Part shown: positions 1 to 5,413 of the stretch, one piece after another
Position numbering within the stretch: position 1 is the first letter of the stretch
Layout of the letters: each line of letters begins with the position of its first letter
Source: Xenorhabdus eapokensis
GTDB taxonomy: Bacteria; Pseudomonadota; Gammaproteobacteria; Enterobacterales; Enterobacteriaceae
Reading direction: 5' to 3'
NCBI RefSeq assembly: GCF_001908105.1
Contig: NZ_MKGQ01000057.1
Location: 1 to 8,610, forward strand
DNA: 8,610 bases
Notes under the pieces: generated by a model
The model's database searches: none
Seen by the model: only the letters and a program-made list of their open reading frames with translations
Told to the model about the DNA's origin: nothing
Made by a program: the position numbers and the translations under genes

Positions 1-113
1 CCAGTCAAAGAAATAAACTCAAAAAAGCAGGCTGGAGTGATGATTATCGTGCACAAGTGTTCTTTGGATAGATATCAACCAAAGTATGCTCGCGCCCTGC
101 CCCCTAATAAGGC
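1..113 (+). pseudogene. 3' portion of an interrupted unknown gene, left flank of the IS1111-type element
   Basis: Frame 1 is open from the window edge into the IS (the stop at 163-165 is IS sequence). The host-derived part encodes about 37 residues, including RYQPKYARALPPNK. The peptide has ordinary protein composition but matches nothing I recognise. If the IS is removed from about 113 to 1482, this frame can be joined to the open frame at 1483-1603 through a shared Ala-Asp (gc-gat), which suggests both are halves of one gene. An open run of about 50 codons from a window edge can occur by chance, so this is tentative. Confidence 0.3.
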
Positions 114-120
114 TGATGTT

Positions 121-132
121 ATGAACTCCCGC
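121..132 (+). repeat. Left subterminal inverted repeat of the IS1111-type element
   Basis: ATGAACTCCCGC is the exact reverse complement of 1467-1478. The match stops at once on both sides, so 12 bp is the full repeat. Confidence 0.8.
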
Positions 133-191
133 TCCTCACGGAGTAAGATGGGAATTCATCAATAAAATCCAGCCAGTTTTGGGAGAAGATT

Positions 192-1209
192 ATGCCTAAT
201 CTCATCATCGGTCTTGATATTGCTAAAAATATTTTTCAAGTTTATGGGACCAACCACTGTGGCGTAGCCACTATTAAACGGAAGTTACGTCGAAATGGTG
301 TGTTGAAGTTTTTTGCGACTTTAGAGCCTGCTCTTATTGGAATTGAAGCCTGCCATAGTGCACATTATTGGGCACGGGAATTGACGAAGTTGGGGCACAC
401 GGTTCATTTGTTGCCAACCCAATACGTTAAACCTTTTGTTGTCGGCGGAAAAAATGATGCTAATGATGCTGCTGCGATCGGTATGGCAGTCACAAGACGG
501 GATATTCACTGTGTGCCCATAAAAAGTGCTGAGCAGCAATCATTACAGTCATTGCACAGAATACGGGAAGAGGCTATCCAGGAAAGAACGGCTAAATCAA
601 ATCAGATCCGCAGTCTGTTTTCCGAAGAAGGCATCATATTTCCGACCGGGCTGTCTTCGCTAAAAAAAGGTCTCCTTGAGCTTATAGAGGATGGTGAGTC
701 AGTGATAACCCCTATCCTGAGAAAGCTGGGCGGGATGTATCTTGAACAATTATCCTGTTTACAGGCGTGGATCGGTGAGCTTAACGAAATGATTGACAGA
801 TATTTCAAAGAGAACGATGCCTGTCAACGGCTAGCCACCATTCCCGGTATTGGGCCGGTGATCGCCACGGCCATTGTCAGTCGCGTTGGGGATCCTAGTC
901 TGTTCAAAAACGGCCGACACTTTGCTGCCTGGTTAGGGTTTAACCCCCAGACAATATTCCAGTGGTGGGAAAATCAGACTCGCTGGAATAACGAAACGGG
1001 GTGATGGTTATATACGAAAGCTGTTGGTTCAGGGCGCCAGAGCCGTGATTTACCATATAAACCGAAGGCATGATAACTATGGCGATTGGATAAAAAAACT
1101 GATGCAGCGTCGTCCGGTTAATATTGTGACTATCGCGCTGGCAAATAAGATCGCCAGAATATCGTGGGTGATATTAACGGGTGAAGAAACGTTCAGAGTG
1201 ACATCGTAA
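192..1209 (+). pseudogene. IS110/IS1111-type transposase (DEDD recombinase), frameshifted
   Basis: This is the site-specific recombinase of an IS110-family element, which is guided by an element-encoded RNA. The N-terminal RuvC-like part has the acidic tetrad at Asp9 (GLDIAK), Glu52 (GIEACHSAHYWAREL), Asp89 and Asp92 (KNDANDAAA). A helix-hairpin-helix-like segment IPGIGPVIA follows near residue 219. The first frame runs from ATG 192 (preceded by GGGAGAAG) to 1004 but leaves the family pattern after LGF at 936-941. From 943 the +1 frame continues with TPRQYSSGGK, then ITKRGDGYIRKLLVQGARAV, to the stop at 1207-1209. Correcting one base in the tract 939-948 (TTTAACCCCC) gives 338 aa, the usual family length. 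The presumed catalytic serine (SSGGK) lies after the shift, so the first-frame product lacks it. Rescue by +1 slippage on the C run is possible but not typical of the family. Confidence 0.9.
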
Positions 1210-1466
1210 TCCCAGAGGAATGAAATTTATTTTAGCTGTATTGATCTTACTAATTGCGCAAGAAAAGTGAGATGGGAGATCGGTCAAACCGACACCTGCA
1301 AAACCTGAGATATCCGACGACCAAGAATGAATAAAGGTCTAAAGGCCGATAAGGAGCAGGTGTGCACATATCCATCATGGCTCAGCAGAAAATAACCTGC
1401 AAACACAGACGCCGAATGTACGAACGCAGTTATGACCGCCATCCAACGAACTTATCTTGCACATAA
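1210..1466 (+). ncRNA. Putative guide (bridge/seek) RNA region of the IS1111-type element
   Basis: About 257 nt between the transposase stop and the right inverted repeat hold no plausible gene. IS1111-type elements carry their noncoding guide RNA in this 3' position, whereas IS110-type elements carry it 5' of the gene. The call rests on position and lack of coding potential. I have not folded the RNA or identified its target-binding loops. Confidence 0.5.
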
Positions 1467-1478
1467 GCGGGAGTTCAT
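1467..1478 (-). repeat. Right subterminal inverted repeat of the IS1111-type element
   Basis: GCGGGAGTTCAT is the perfect inverted copy of 121-132 and marks the right side of the element. Confidence 0.8.
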
Positions 1479-1482
1479 GTAC

Positions 1483-1603
1483 GGATATAGAGCTGCAACC
1501 TACCGTCGATGTCAACATGATTTTTGTCTTGCAAACGGGATGCGTTTATATAGGCGACCATAGATTTTTATGGTCTCGGTTCATTGGACGAAAAATTGGT
1601 TGA
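1483..1603 (+). pseudogene. C-terminal remnant of the interrupted unknown gene, right flank of the IS
   Basis: A frame open from the IS edge to the TGA at 1601-1603 encodes about 40 residues, including VDVNMIFVLQTGCVYIGDHR. The family is not recognised. It can be joined in frame to the left-flank reading frame by removing the IS. It has no start codon or ribosome binding site of its own. A 7-bp hairpin (1556-1562 with 1569-1575) lies within it. The rest of the stretch to 1678 is AT-rich and shows nothing else. Confidence 0.3.
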
Positions 1604-1678
1604 TTATTGAGAATAACAATATGATTTTCAATCAGTTGAATATATGATGACAGAACATTTTTTGACAAGGGATGTACT

Positions 1679-1861
1679 ATGCCATTCATCGCTATTTTAT
1701 TTATGATATTTGTATTCTTTTTTATCATAACAATGTTTGTAAATTATTTTTTTATTTTTAAAAGAAACTTTAAAAAAACCATATTAGTATCAATATTGAT
1801 GACTATCATCGTAATAATCAGCCATTATCTACCTATGGTTATTTACAAATACATTTTCTAA
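1679..1861 (+). CDS. Small hydrophobic inner-membrane protein, 60 aa, unknown function
   Basis: The 60 residues form two strongly hydrophobic segments: about 3-28 (rich in I, F, M) and about 35-57. A short basic stretch between them (KRNFKKT, near 29-34) suggests a helical hairpin in the inner membrane with the basic loop in the cytoplasm. ATG 1679 is preceded by AAGGGA at a suitable distance. The gene ends 66 bp from the 3' end of the convergent DUF3289-like gene and shares a terminator hairpin with it. No family is recognised. Convergence with a possible toxin allows a guess at an immunity role, as with the colicin M gene and its convergent immunity gene, but nothing in the sequence proves that. 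AT-rich noncoding DNA could also give a spurious ORF of this size, though the ribosome binding site and clear membrane pattern argue for a real gene. Confidence 0.5.
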   Translation: MPFIAILFMIFVFFFIITMFVNYFFIFKRNFKKTILVSILMTIIVIISHYLPMVIYKYIF

Positions 1862-1882
1862 TTGATGAGTGCATTTTATAAA

Positions 1883-1903
1883 GCCGCACATTTAATGTGC
1901 GGC
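1883..1903. terminator. Shared hairpin terminator between convergent genes
   Basis: GCCGCACAT (1883-1891) pairs perfectly with ATGTGCGGC (1895-1903) around a 3-nt loop. On the minus strand the stem is followed by TTTATAAAATG, a fair U-rich tail for the DUF3289-like gene. On the plus strand the tail is weak (CAATTGTTAT). Confidence 0.75.
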
Positions 1904-1927
1904 CAATTGTTATCTCATCAGTTATTT

Positions 1928-3205
1928 CTATTTACCAAGCGTTGGTTTAATTGTGTTTTCATAAACATCTTTTTTTACATCGAAATTAACTGATTCTGAC
2001 CATGCCCCTTTGATATCATATGGAGTACCATTAGGATTAAATTCTATACCAATTAAATCCTTCATATCATATGGATCGGTAAAATTATCATATAACTCAT
2101 AGTTTATTACACCAGACACATTATATCTATCCCCGATATCTTCAGCATGAATATTTGTCAAAATCCCGCTGACTTTTGCACCACCAATAGCCCATAGTGG
2201 ATCAAAAATCATTTCTTTTGCCTCCTTAGTAAAATCATATGCATTATTAAAATCAACTCCTTTGCCATTTTGGATTTGTGAAATAAAACGAGAATGAATG
2301 CTACCCTCTGGTTTCTCAAATGCATTTGGTTTATGTATTAACTCTCGAACTCTATCTTGCACACCGATTTCAGAGAGTGTAAGCGCCCGGCCTGAATCGT
2401 CTCTATAATGAGAAAACATATCCCATCCACTCATTCCTGATCCACTCATGCTATTAGTTGTCTCAAGCATGGGTTTAACTTTATTTTCATACGTGTGTTT
2501 ATCAACATCAAAATTCACGGGTTGTTTCCACTTTCCATTAATTTCGAATGGGGTTCCATCTGGATTCCAGTCTTTACCAAACCAATCAAAAATATTTAGT
2601 GGATCTTCGAATTTATTATAAAAATTATAATCCACCACACCTGATAAGTTATATTTATTCCCATTAGGTTGTGCTTTAATATCACTTAAATGCCCACTAA
2701 ACAATGATCCTCGCATAGCCCATAGTGGATCACTTACCCGCCCAGTTTCATTACGAAGGTCATAAGGATTACTGAAATGAATGCGTTCACCATTTTGAAT
2801 TTGTGAAATAAAATGAGAATGAATACTTGTATTATCTGATCGATTAAAAGAACCCGGCTTTTGTGCCAAGTTGCTGATTTTATCTTGTACACCTACTTGA
2901 GAAAGGGTTACTGGTTGTCCTGTATGGCTTCTATAATGCTTCAGCAAACCAATAGCACTCATGCTATTATCATTTTCTTGAGACCAGCTAAGGGTGTTAT
3001 TAAAAACTCCAGTCATTGGTGCAAAGCGTTGAATGTATATTTTTTTTATTGCCCGCATGTCGCCTTTACAATAGGCCTCCGTAATCTCTTTCATTCTTTT
3101 ATTCATATAGCCATGTCCTTTCGTCCAAGGACAATTCTTTTCTCCACACATCGTGCAAACATCCTTTTCCAACATCTTCATATAGTCAATATCTTTTTTA
3201 GCCAT
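1928..3205 (-). CDS. Tandem-repeat protein resembling DUF3289, possible secreted effector/toxin
   Basis: This 425-aa protein starts at ATG 3205 with AAGGA about 7 nt upstream. Residues 1-50 form a basic N-terminal region with Cys17, Cys20, Cys25, His31 and Cys46 (pattern C-x2-C-x4-C-x5-H), suggesting a small metal site. Two copies of one domain follow, at about 79-247 and 251-423. Each runs: a HYR..(T/S)G segment, LTLS(Q/E)(V/I)GVQD, IHS(H/R)FISQIQNG, DPLWA(M/I), SG, YN(L/V)SGV, a Y-x-F-x-DP stretch, NP(D/N)GTP, NFDV and YEN. The pattern, notably the F-x-DP and NPxGTP elements, resembles what I remember of DUF3289, an enterobacterial family of unknown function; that match is from memory. No signal peptide or membrane segment is visible. 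Local AT content is well above that of the neighbouring IS genes, suggesting transfer. An effector role is inference only. Confidence 0.65.
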   Translation of the reverse strand: MAKKDIDYMKMLEKDVCTMCGEKNCPWTKGHGYMNKRMKEITEAYCKGDMRAIKKIYIQRFAPMTGVFNNTLSWSQENDNSMSAIGLLKHYRSHTGQPVTLSQVGVQDKISNLAQKPGSFNRSDNTSIHSHFISQIQNGERIHFSNPYDLRNETGRVSDPLWAMRGSLFSGHLSDIKAQPNGNKYNLSGVVDYNFYNKFEDPLNIFDWFGKDWNPDGTPFEINGKWKQPVNFDVDKHTYENKVKPMLETTNSMSGSGMSGWDMFSHYRDDSGRALTLSEIGVQDRVRELIHKPNAFEKPEGSIHSRFISQIQNGKGVDFNNAYDFTKEAKEMIFDPLWAIGGAKVSGILTNIHAEDIGDRYNVSGVINYELYDNFTDPYDMKDLIGIEFNPNGTPYDIKGAWSESVNFDVKKDVYENTIKPTLGK

Positions 3206-3245
3206 AGCTTTTCCTTAATTAATATAAATATGCATTTTGTATCTT

Positions 3246-3270
3246 TATATTTTCATAAAATGAAAATATA
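3246..3270. promoter_or_regulatory. Perfect AT-rich dyad upstream of the DUF3289-like gene, candidate operator
   Basis: TATATTTTCAT (3246-3256) and ATGAAAATATA (3260-3270) are perfect 11-bp inverted repeats around AAA. They lie 41-65 bp upstream of the start codon at 3205 on the minus strand, where a regulator or RNA polymerase would bind. It is too AT-rich and has no U-run consistent with a terminator for any nearby gene. The regulator is unknown. Apart from this dyad, 3206-3442 is AT-rich noncoding DNA. Confidence 0.4.
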
Positions 3271-3442
3271 ACTTCACTCCGGTAAGACAATGAGCCGGAT
3301 ATGTTTATTTTATTTCAACTTCAATTAATAATAATATCGATATTACATGTATAATTATTGGTACAATCAGGGCAAGATCACGAATATTTTTTAGCCAAAA
3401 AAACAAATCCATTGATTTGAATGAATACCTGTGATCTTATGC

Positions 3443-3573
3443 GGTTCTGTCGCATTAAGCGGAAATATTCAGGTAACATGTCATTTTTTGTTGAGAACCC
3501 CCTGATGTCCCTTATCCGAAAAACGTTCAAACGTCTACACTATCCTGCTGATATTATCGCTCAGTGCATCCGT
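3443..3573 (+). mobile_element. Left-end remnant of an IS6-family (IS26-like) insertion sequence
   Basis: GGTTCTGTCGCA at 3443-3454 looks like an IS6-family terminal inverted repeat. About 60 bp later, ATG 3505 opens a reading frame of 23 codons, including RKTFKRLHYPADIIAQCIR, that matches the N-terminus of IS6-family DDE transposases. The similarity stops near 3573. The following codons to the TAG at 3619-3621 do not resemble the family, and no matching right-end repeat is seen. Only about 130 bp of an element normally around 800 bp remains. The reading frame can be extended upstream to 3421, but that would cross the IS end, so the internal ATG is the original start. Confidence 0.7.
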
Positions 3574-3639
3574 TCGGAAAGCTTGCGGGTTGGTACGATT
3601 CAAAACGTAATGGTTGAGTAGGATGGGAAAGGCTATGGG

Positions 3640-3668
3640 AAGGATGGTTCATATTACAAACCATCCTT
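3640..3668. repeat. 10-bp perfect hairpin of unknown role
   Basis: AAGGATGGTT (3640-3649) pairs with AACCATCCTT (3659-3668) around a 9-nt loop. No T-run follows on either side, so it is not an obvious intrinsic terminator. Confidence 0.5.
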
Positions 3669-3686
3669 GAGAGTTACTTGCTTGCA

Positions 3687-3721
3687 CCGTCTCTTGAGCT
3701 ATAGATGTGATCAAGAGACAG
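3687..3721. repeat. Face-to-face Tn5/IS50 inside-end-like sequences
   Basis: AGATGTGATCAAGAGACAG (3703-3721) differs at one base of 19 from the reverse complement of the IS50 inside end. Directly before it, CCGTCTCTTGA (3687-3697) resembles the same end in the opposite orientation, giving a perfect 9-bp stem (3689-3697 with 3711-3719). The GATC site found in real inside ends is kept at 3709-3712. No IS50-like transposase gene is nearby, so these look like orphan ends. The comparison uses remembered Tn5 end sequences. Confidence 0.5.
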
Positions 3722-3752
3722 GCCTAGCAGGAGGTTTTCTATATACAAAAAT

Positions 3753-3775
3753 ATCCCTCGATTCAATTGAGGGAT
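3753..3775. repeat. Hairpin, possible minus-strand terminator
   Basis: ATCCCTC (3753-3759) pairs with GAGGGAT (3769-3775). Read on the minus strand, the stem is followed by ATTTTTGTATA, which is terminator-like, but no minus-strand gene ends here. Confidence 0.4.
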
Positions 3776-3792
3776 TTGTGTAGAAGAGACAG
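3774..3792. repeat. Second Tn5/IS50-end-like sequence (outside-end type)
   Basis: ATTTGTGTAGAAGAGACAG matches the reverse complement of the IS50 outside end at 16 of 19 positions. It points the same way as the end at 3703-3721, 71 bp away. A weak stem (about 3793-3809) followed by CTTTTTCTTTT lies just after it and may be a plus-strand terminator. Confidence 0.4.
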
Positions 3793-3856
3793 CTCCTTTG
3801 GGAGGGCTTTTTCTTTTGCACCCCAAAAGGGCAATTACAGCGTTTTACCCTTTTAG

Positions 3857-4637
3857 GTGGCTGTCATACTCTTTGCTCATTGTCAGCGCTTGCTGGCTAT
3901 AACGGTAGCTGATGTCAAAGCACTCATGAAGCGCTTGTTCAGCACTGAGCCCAGCCAAGTGGATGCTGTCAGTCGCGTGAAGAACCTGATGGCGCAGAAA
4001 GACATTGAGAATATGCTTTCTGTCCTCCGTGAGTATGGCTCCTGTGATCTGTCCATTACCCGGAATAGTTATGGGCATCAATACAGCCACTGGAACTGCA
4101 TGAACATCGACGACAACGTGGACTTCACGGGGATCTTCCCTGATGCGTGACACCATGCTGGACACCGGCATTGAAGGGATTAACCAAGAAATGGTTGAGC
4201 GTTGGCAAGACCTATGGGATCGCTTCGTGTTAGAGCTGGCGTATGATGTGAAAAGCCTTTCCAAGAAGCTAGAATCAGACGGATATTCGTTGATCGAGGC
4301 CTCTCCATACGAATAAGAGGTGGTTTGGGAACGGACCACTGAAAACTATCTGGTGCGTGTTACTGAACTCCCTGAACGGGATTTCGATATGGGGCACTGG
4401 GATGACGAAATAAGAGACCAAACAATTTGCTCTATCCAGGAAGAGAAAGAGCGAGTGCTTGGCCTACGTGTTGAGGTACTCTCTCGTGAAAACGAGATTG
4501 TGCTGGGTGAGGAGAGTCTGCACGGTTTGACCGTTGCCAGTGATGATAAGAGCTACGCTGGCTACAGACGAGAACTTCTCCGGGTAGCTATCCAGCAAAC
4601 TAGGGACTTTTTCTCTCGCCACCTCAAAGCGGCATAA
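3857..4637 (+). pseudogene. Decayed unknown gene with one frameshift and one nonsense codon
   Basis: Three abutting plus-strand reading pieces look like one protein. Piece 1 runs from GTG 3857 (or ATG 3926) to TGA 4148 and includes QKDIENMLSVLREYG and ends DFTGIFPDA. Piece 2, in the next frame from 4143, has RDTMLDTG, QEMVERWQDLWDRF and VKSLSKKLESDGYSLIEASPYE, ending at TAA 4314-4316. Piece 3 continues in the same frame directly after that TAA (EVVWERTTENYLVRVTELPE, then LGLRVEVLSRE, LHGLTVASDDKSYAGYRREL) to TAA 4635-4637. Restoring one frame near 4142-4148 and reading through 4314 gives about 240-260 aa. Piece 3 has no convincing ribosome binding site. The product is charged and soluble; I do not recognise the family. 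The alternative is three small coupled genes, since pieces 1 and 2 overlap by 8 nt (ATGCGTGA). Confidence 0.5.
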
Positions 4638-4641
4638 CAAG

Positions 4642-4668
4642 GCAGGGGGAAACCCCTGCTTTACTTTC
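4642..4668 (+). terminator. Intrinsic terminator after the decayed gene
   Basis: GCAGGGG (4642-4648) pairs with CCCCTGC (4653-4659) around a GAAA loop and is followed by TTTACTTTCC, five bases after the stop at 4637. Its correct placement supports the view that 3857-4637 was once a real plus-strand gene. Confidence 0.75.
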
Positions 4669-4676
4669 CAAGTCTT

Positions 4677-4703
4677 CTTACTCATGGTAAAGCCATCAGT
4701 AAG
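4677..4703. repeat. 11-bp near-perfect hairpin in the intergenic region
   Basis: CTTACTCATGG (4677-4687) pairs with CCATCAGTAAG (4693-4703) with a single C-C mismatch around a 5-nt loop. The region 4704-4789 shows nothing else recognisable. Confidence 0.45.
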
Positions 4704-4794
4704 CAGATTTTGTCCTCCCTGAGGGCGAAAACGTGCGATAGCTGGTCGCCAAAAACAAACAGCAAATTAGCGTTAATTTACTCATAACTGAATG

Positions 4795-4813
4795 CCACCT
4801 CCTGCGGAGGTGG
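4795..4813. repeat. Left-end hairpin of the IS200-type element
   Basis: An 8-bp perfect stem with a TGC loop lies about 83 bp before the transposase gene, the position of the TnpA recognition hairpin in IS200-type elements. Confidence 0.6.
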
Positions 4814-4863
4814 TCATCGACAGATTGGCTCTGCCAGTAAGGCTACTCATGGGAAAATCCGAA

Positions 4864-4881
4864 CTGTTATCCCCATAACAG
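4864..4881 (+). promoter_or_regulatory. 5' UTR stem-loop before the IS200 tnpA ribosome binding site
   Basis: CTGTTAT (4864-4870) pairs with ATAACAG (4875-4881) around CCCC, directly upstream of GAAGGA and the start at 4896. IS200-type elements commonly limit transposase expression through structure in this leader; that role here is inferred from position. Confidence 0.45.
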
Positions 4882-4895
4882 AGAAGGATTTAACC

Positions 4896-5333
4896 ATGAG
4901 TAGATTCAAGAAAGCATCGCATGTACTTTGGTGTTGTCAATATCATATCGTCTGGACGCCCAAATACCGATTTAGGATACTGAAAAATAATGTAGGAAGG
5001 GAGGTTTATAAGCAGATACGGATTTCCTGTGAACAACTCGAGATAGAAATTGTAGAATTGAATGTTCAAATAGATCATGTTCATCTTTTGGTAAAAATCC
5101 CCCCGAAATTATCTGTATCTGAGGTGCTTGGGCATTTAAAAGGACGAACAGCCATTCGATTATTTAATAAATTCCCCTATTTAAGAAAGAAAAAGTTATG
5201 GGGAAATCACTTTTGGTCGAGAGGGTACTGTGTGGATACCGTAGGTGTAAATGAAGAAATGATAAGGAAGTATGTGAAGTATCAGGAAAAACATGAACAT
5301 GAAGACAATCAATTATCGTTAAAAGGGATGTGA
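4896..5333 (+). CDS. tnpA: IS200-type TnpA, Y1 HUH transposase
   Basis: This 145-aa single-strand DNA transposase cuts and rejoins the IS ends using a 5'-phosphotyrosine intermediate. The HUH motif is His61-Val-His63 (QIDHVHLLVKIPP) and the catalytic tyrosine is Tyr126 in IRKYVKYQE. Other family landmarks are HIVWTPKYR (17-25), LGHLKGRTA (78-86) and WGNHFWSRGY (102-111). Length is typical of IS200 TnpA, and no stop or frameshift interrupts it, so it may be active. ATG 4896 has GAAGGA about 7 nt upstream and follows a leader hairpin. No TnpB/IscB accessory gene accompanies it, as expected for the IS200 branch. It is followed by the right-end hairpins of the element. Confidence 0.93.
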   Translation: MSRFKKASHVLWCCQYHIVWTPKYRFRILKNNVGREVYKQIRISCEQLEIEIVELNVQIDHVHLLVKIPPKLSVSEVLGHLKGRTAIRLFNKFPYLRKKKLWGNHFWSRGYCVDTVGVNEEMIRKYVKYQEKHEHEDNQLSLKGM

Positions 5334-5387
5334 AGTGAAGGCTCTCAGAGTCTGAACTAGTAACGCCCCTCTGGGGCGAAATCAAAG

Positions 5388-5413
5388 CCGCCTTCTATGA
5401 AGGCGGATTTTTA
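5388..5413 (+). terminator. IS200 right-end hairpin, also terminator-like
   Basis: CCGCCTT (5388-5394) pairs with AAGGCGG (5400-5406) around the loop CTATG, followed by ATTTTTAC. This is probably the right recognition hairpin of the IS200-type element. The ATG in the loop (5397-5399) is the start codon of the downstream IS982 transposase frame. Confidence 0.6.

Larger units (their letters stand above)
114..1481 (+). mobile_element. IS110 family, IS1111-type insertion sequence (boundaries approximate)
   Basis: The element contains a DEDD-type IS110 transposase gene. The perfect 12-bp inverted repeats ATGAACTCCCGC (121-132) and GCGGGAGTTCAT (1467-1478) flank it. IS1111-type members are known for subterminal rather than terminal inverted repeats and for a noncoding stretch after the transposase gene, and both are seen here. 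The exact ends lie a few bases outside the repeats and cannot be fixed from sequence alone, because this family makes no diagnostic long target duplication. The copy is probably non-autonomous because its transposase is frameshifted. Confidence 0.8.

Noticed and set aside
2861..3271. Plus-strand frame of 136 aa across the DUF3289-like gene
   Set aside because: It is an antisense shadow of a well-supported minus-strand gene, with biased composition and no ribosome binding site.
3421..3504. Upstream ATG 3421 as the start of a 66-aa gene
   Set aside because: It would start outside the IS6-like terminal repeat. Only the part from ATG 3505 resembles a known protein, and the tail after about 3573 does not.
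3703..3792. Sequencing adapter contamination, since transposase-based library adapters contain the Tn5 mosaic end
   Set aside because: Neither site is an exact mosaic end. The first is closer to the natural inside end, and the sequence between and around them is not adapter.
3845..4339. Minus-strand reading frame of 164 aa opposite the decayed gene
   Set aside because: Its codons are in exact register with the plus frame, so base-position bias cannot separate them. Its first half is an unconvincing antisense of the clearly protein-like plus piece at 4143-4316, and the terminator at 4642-4668 fits a plus-strand gene.
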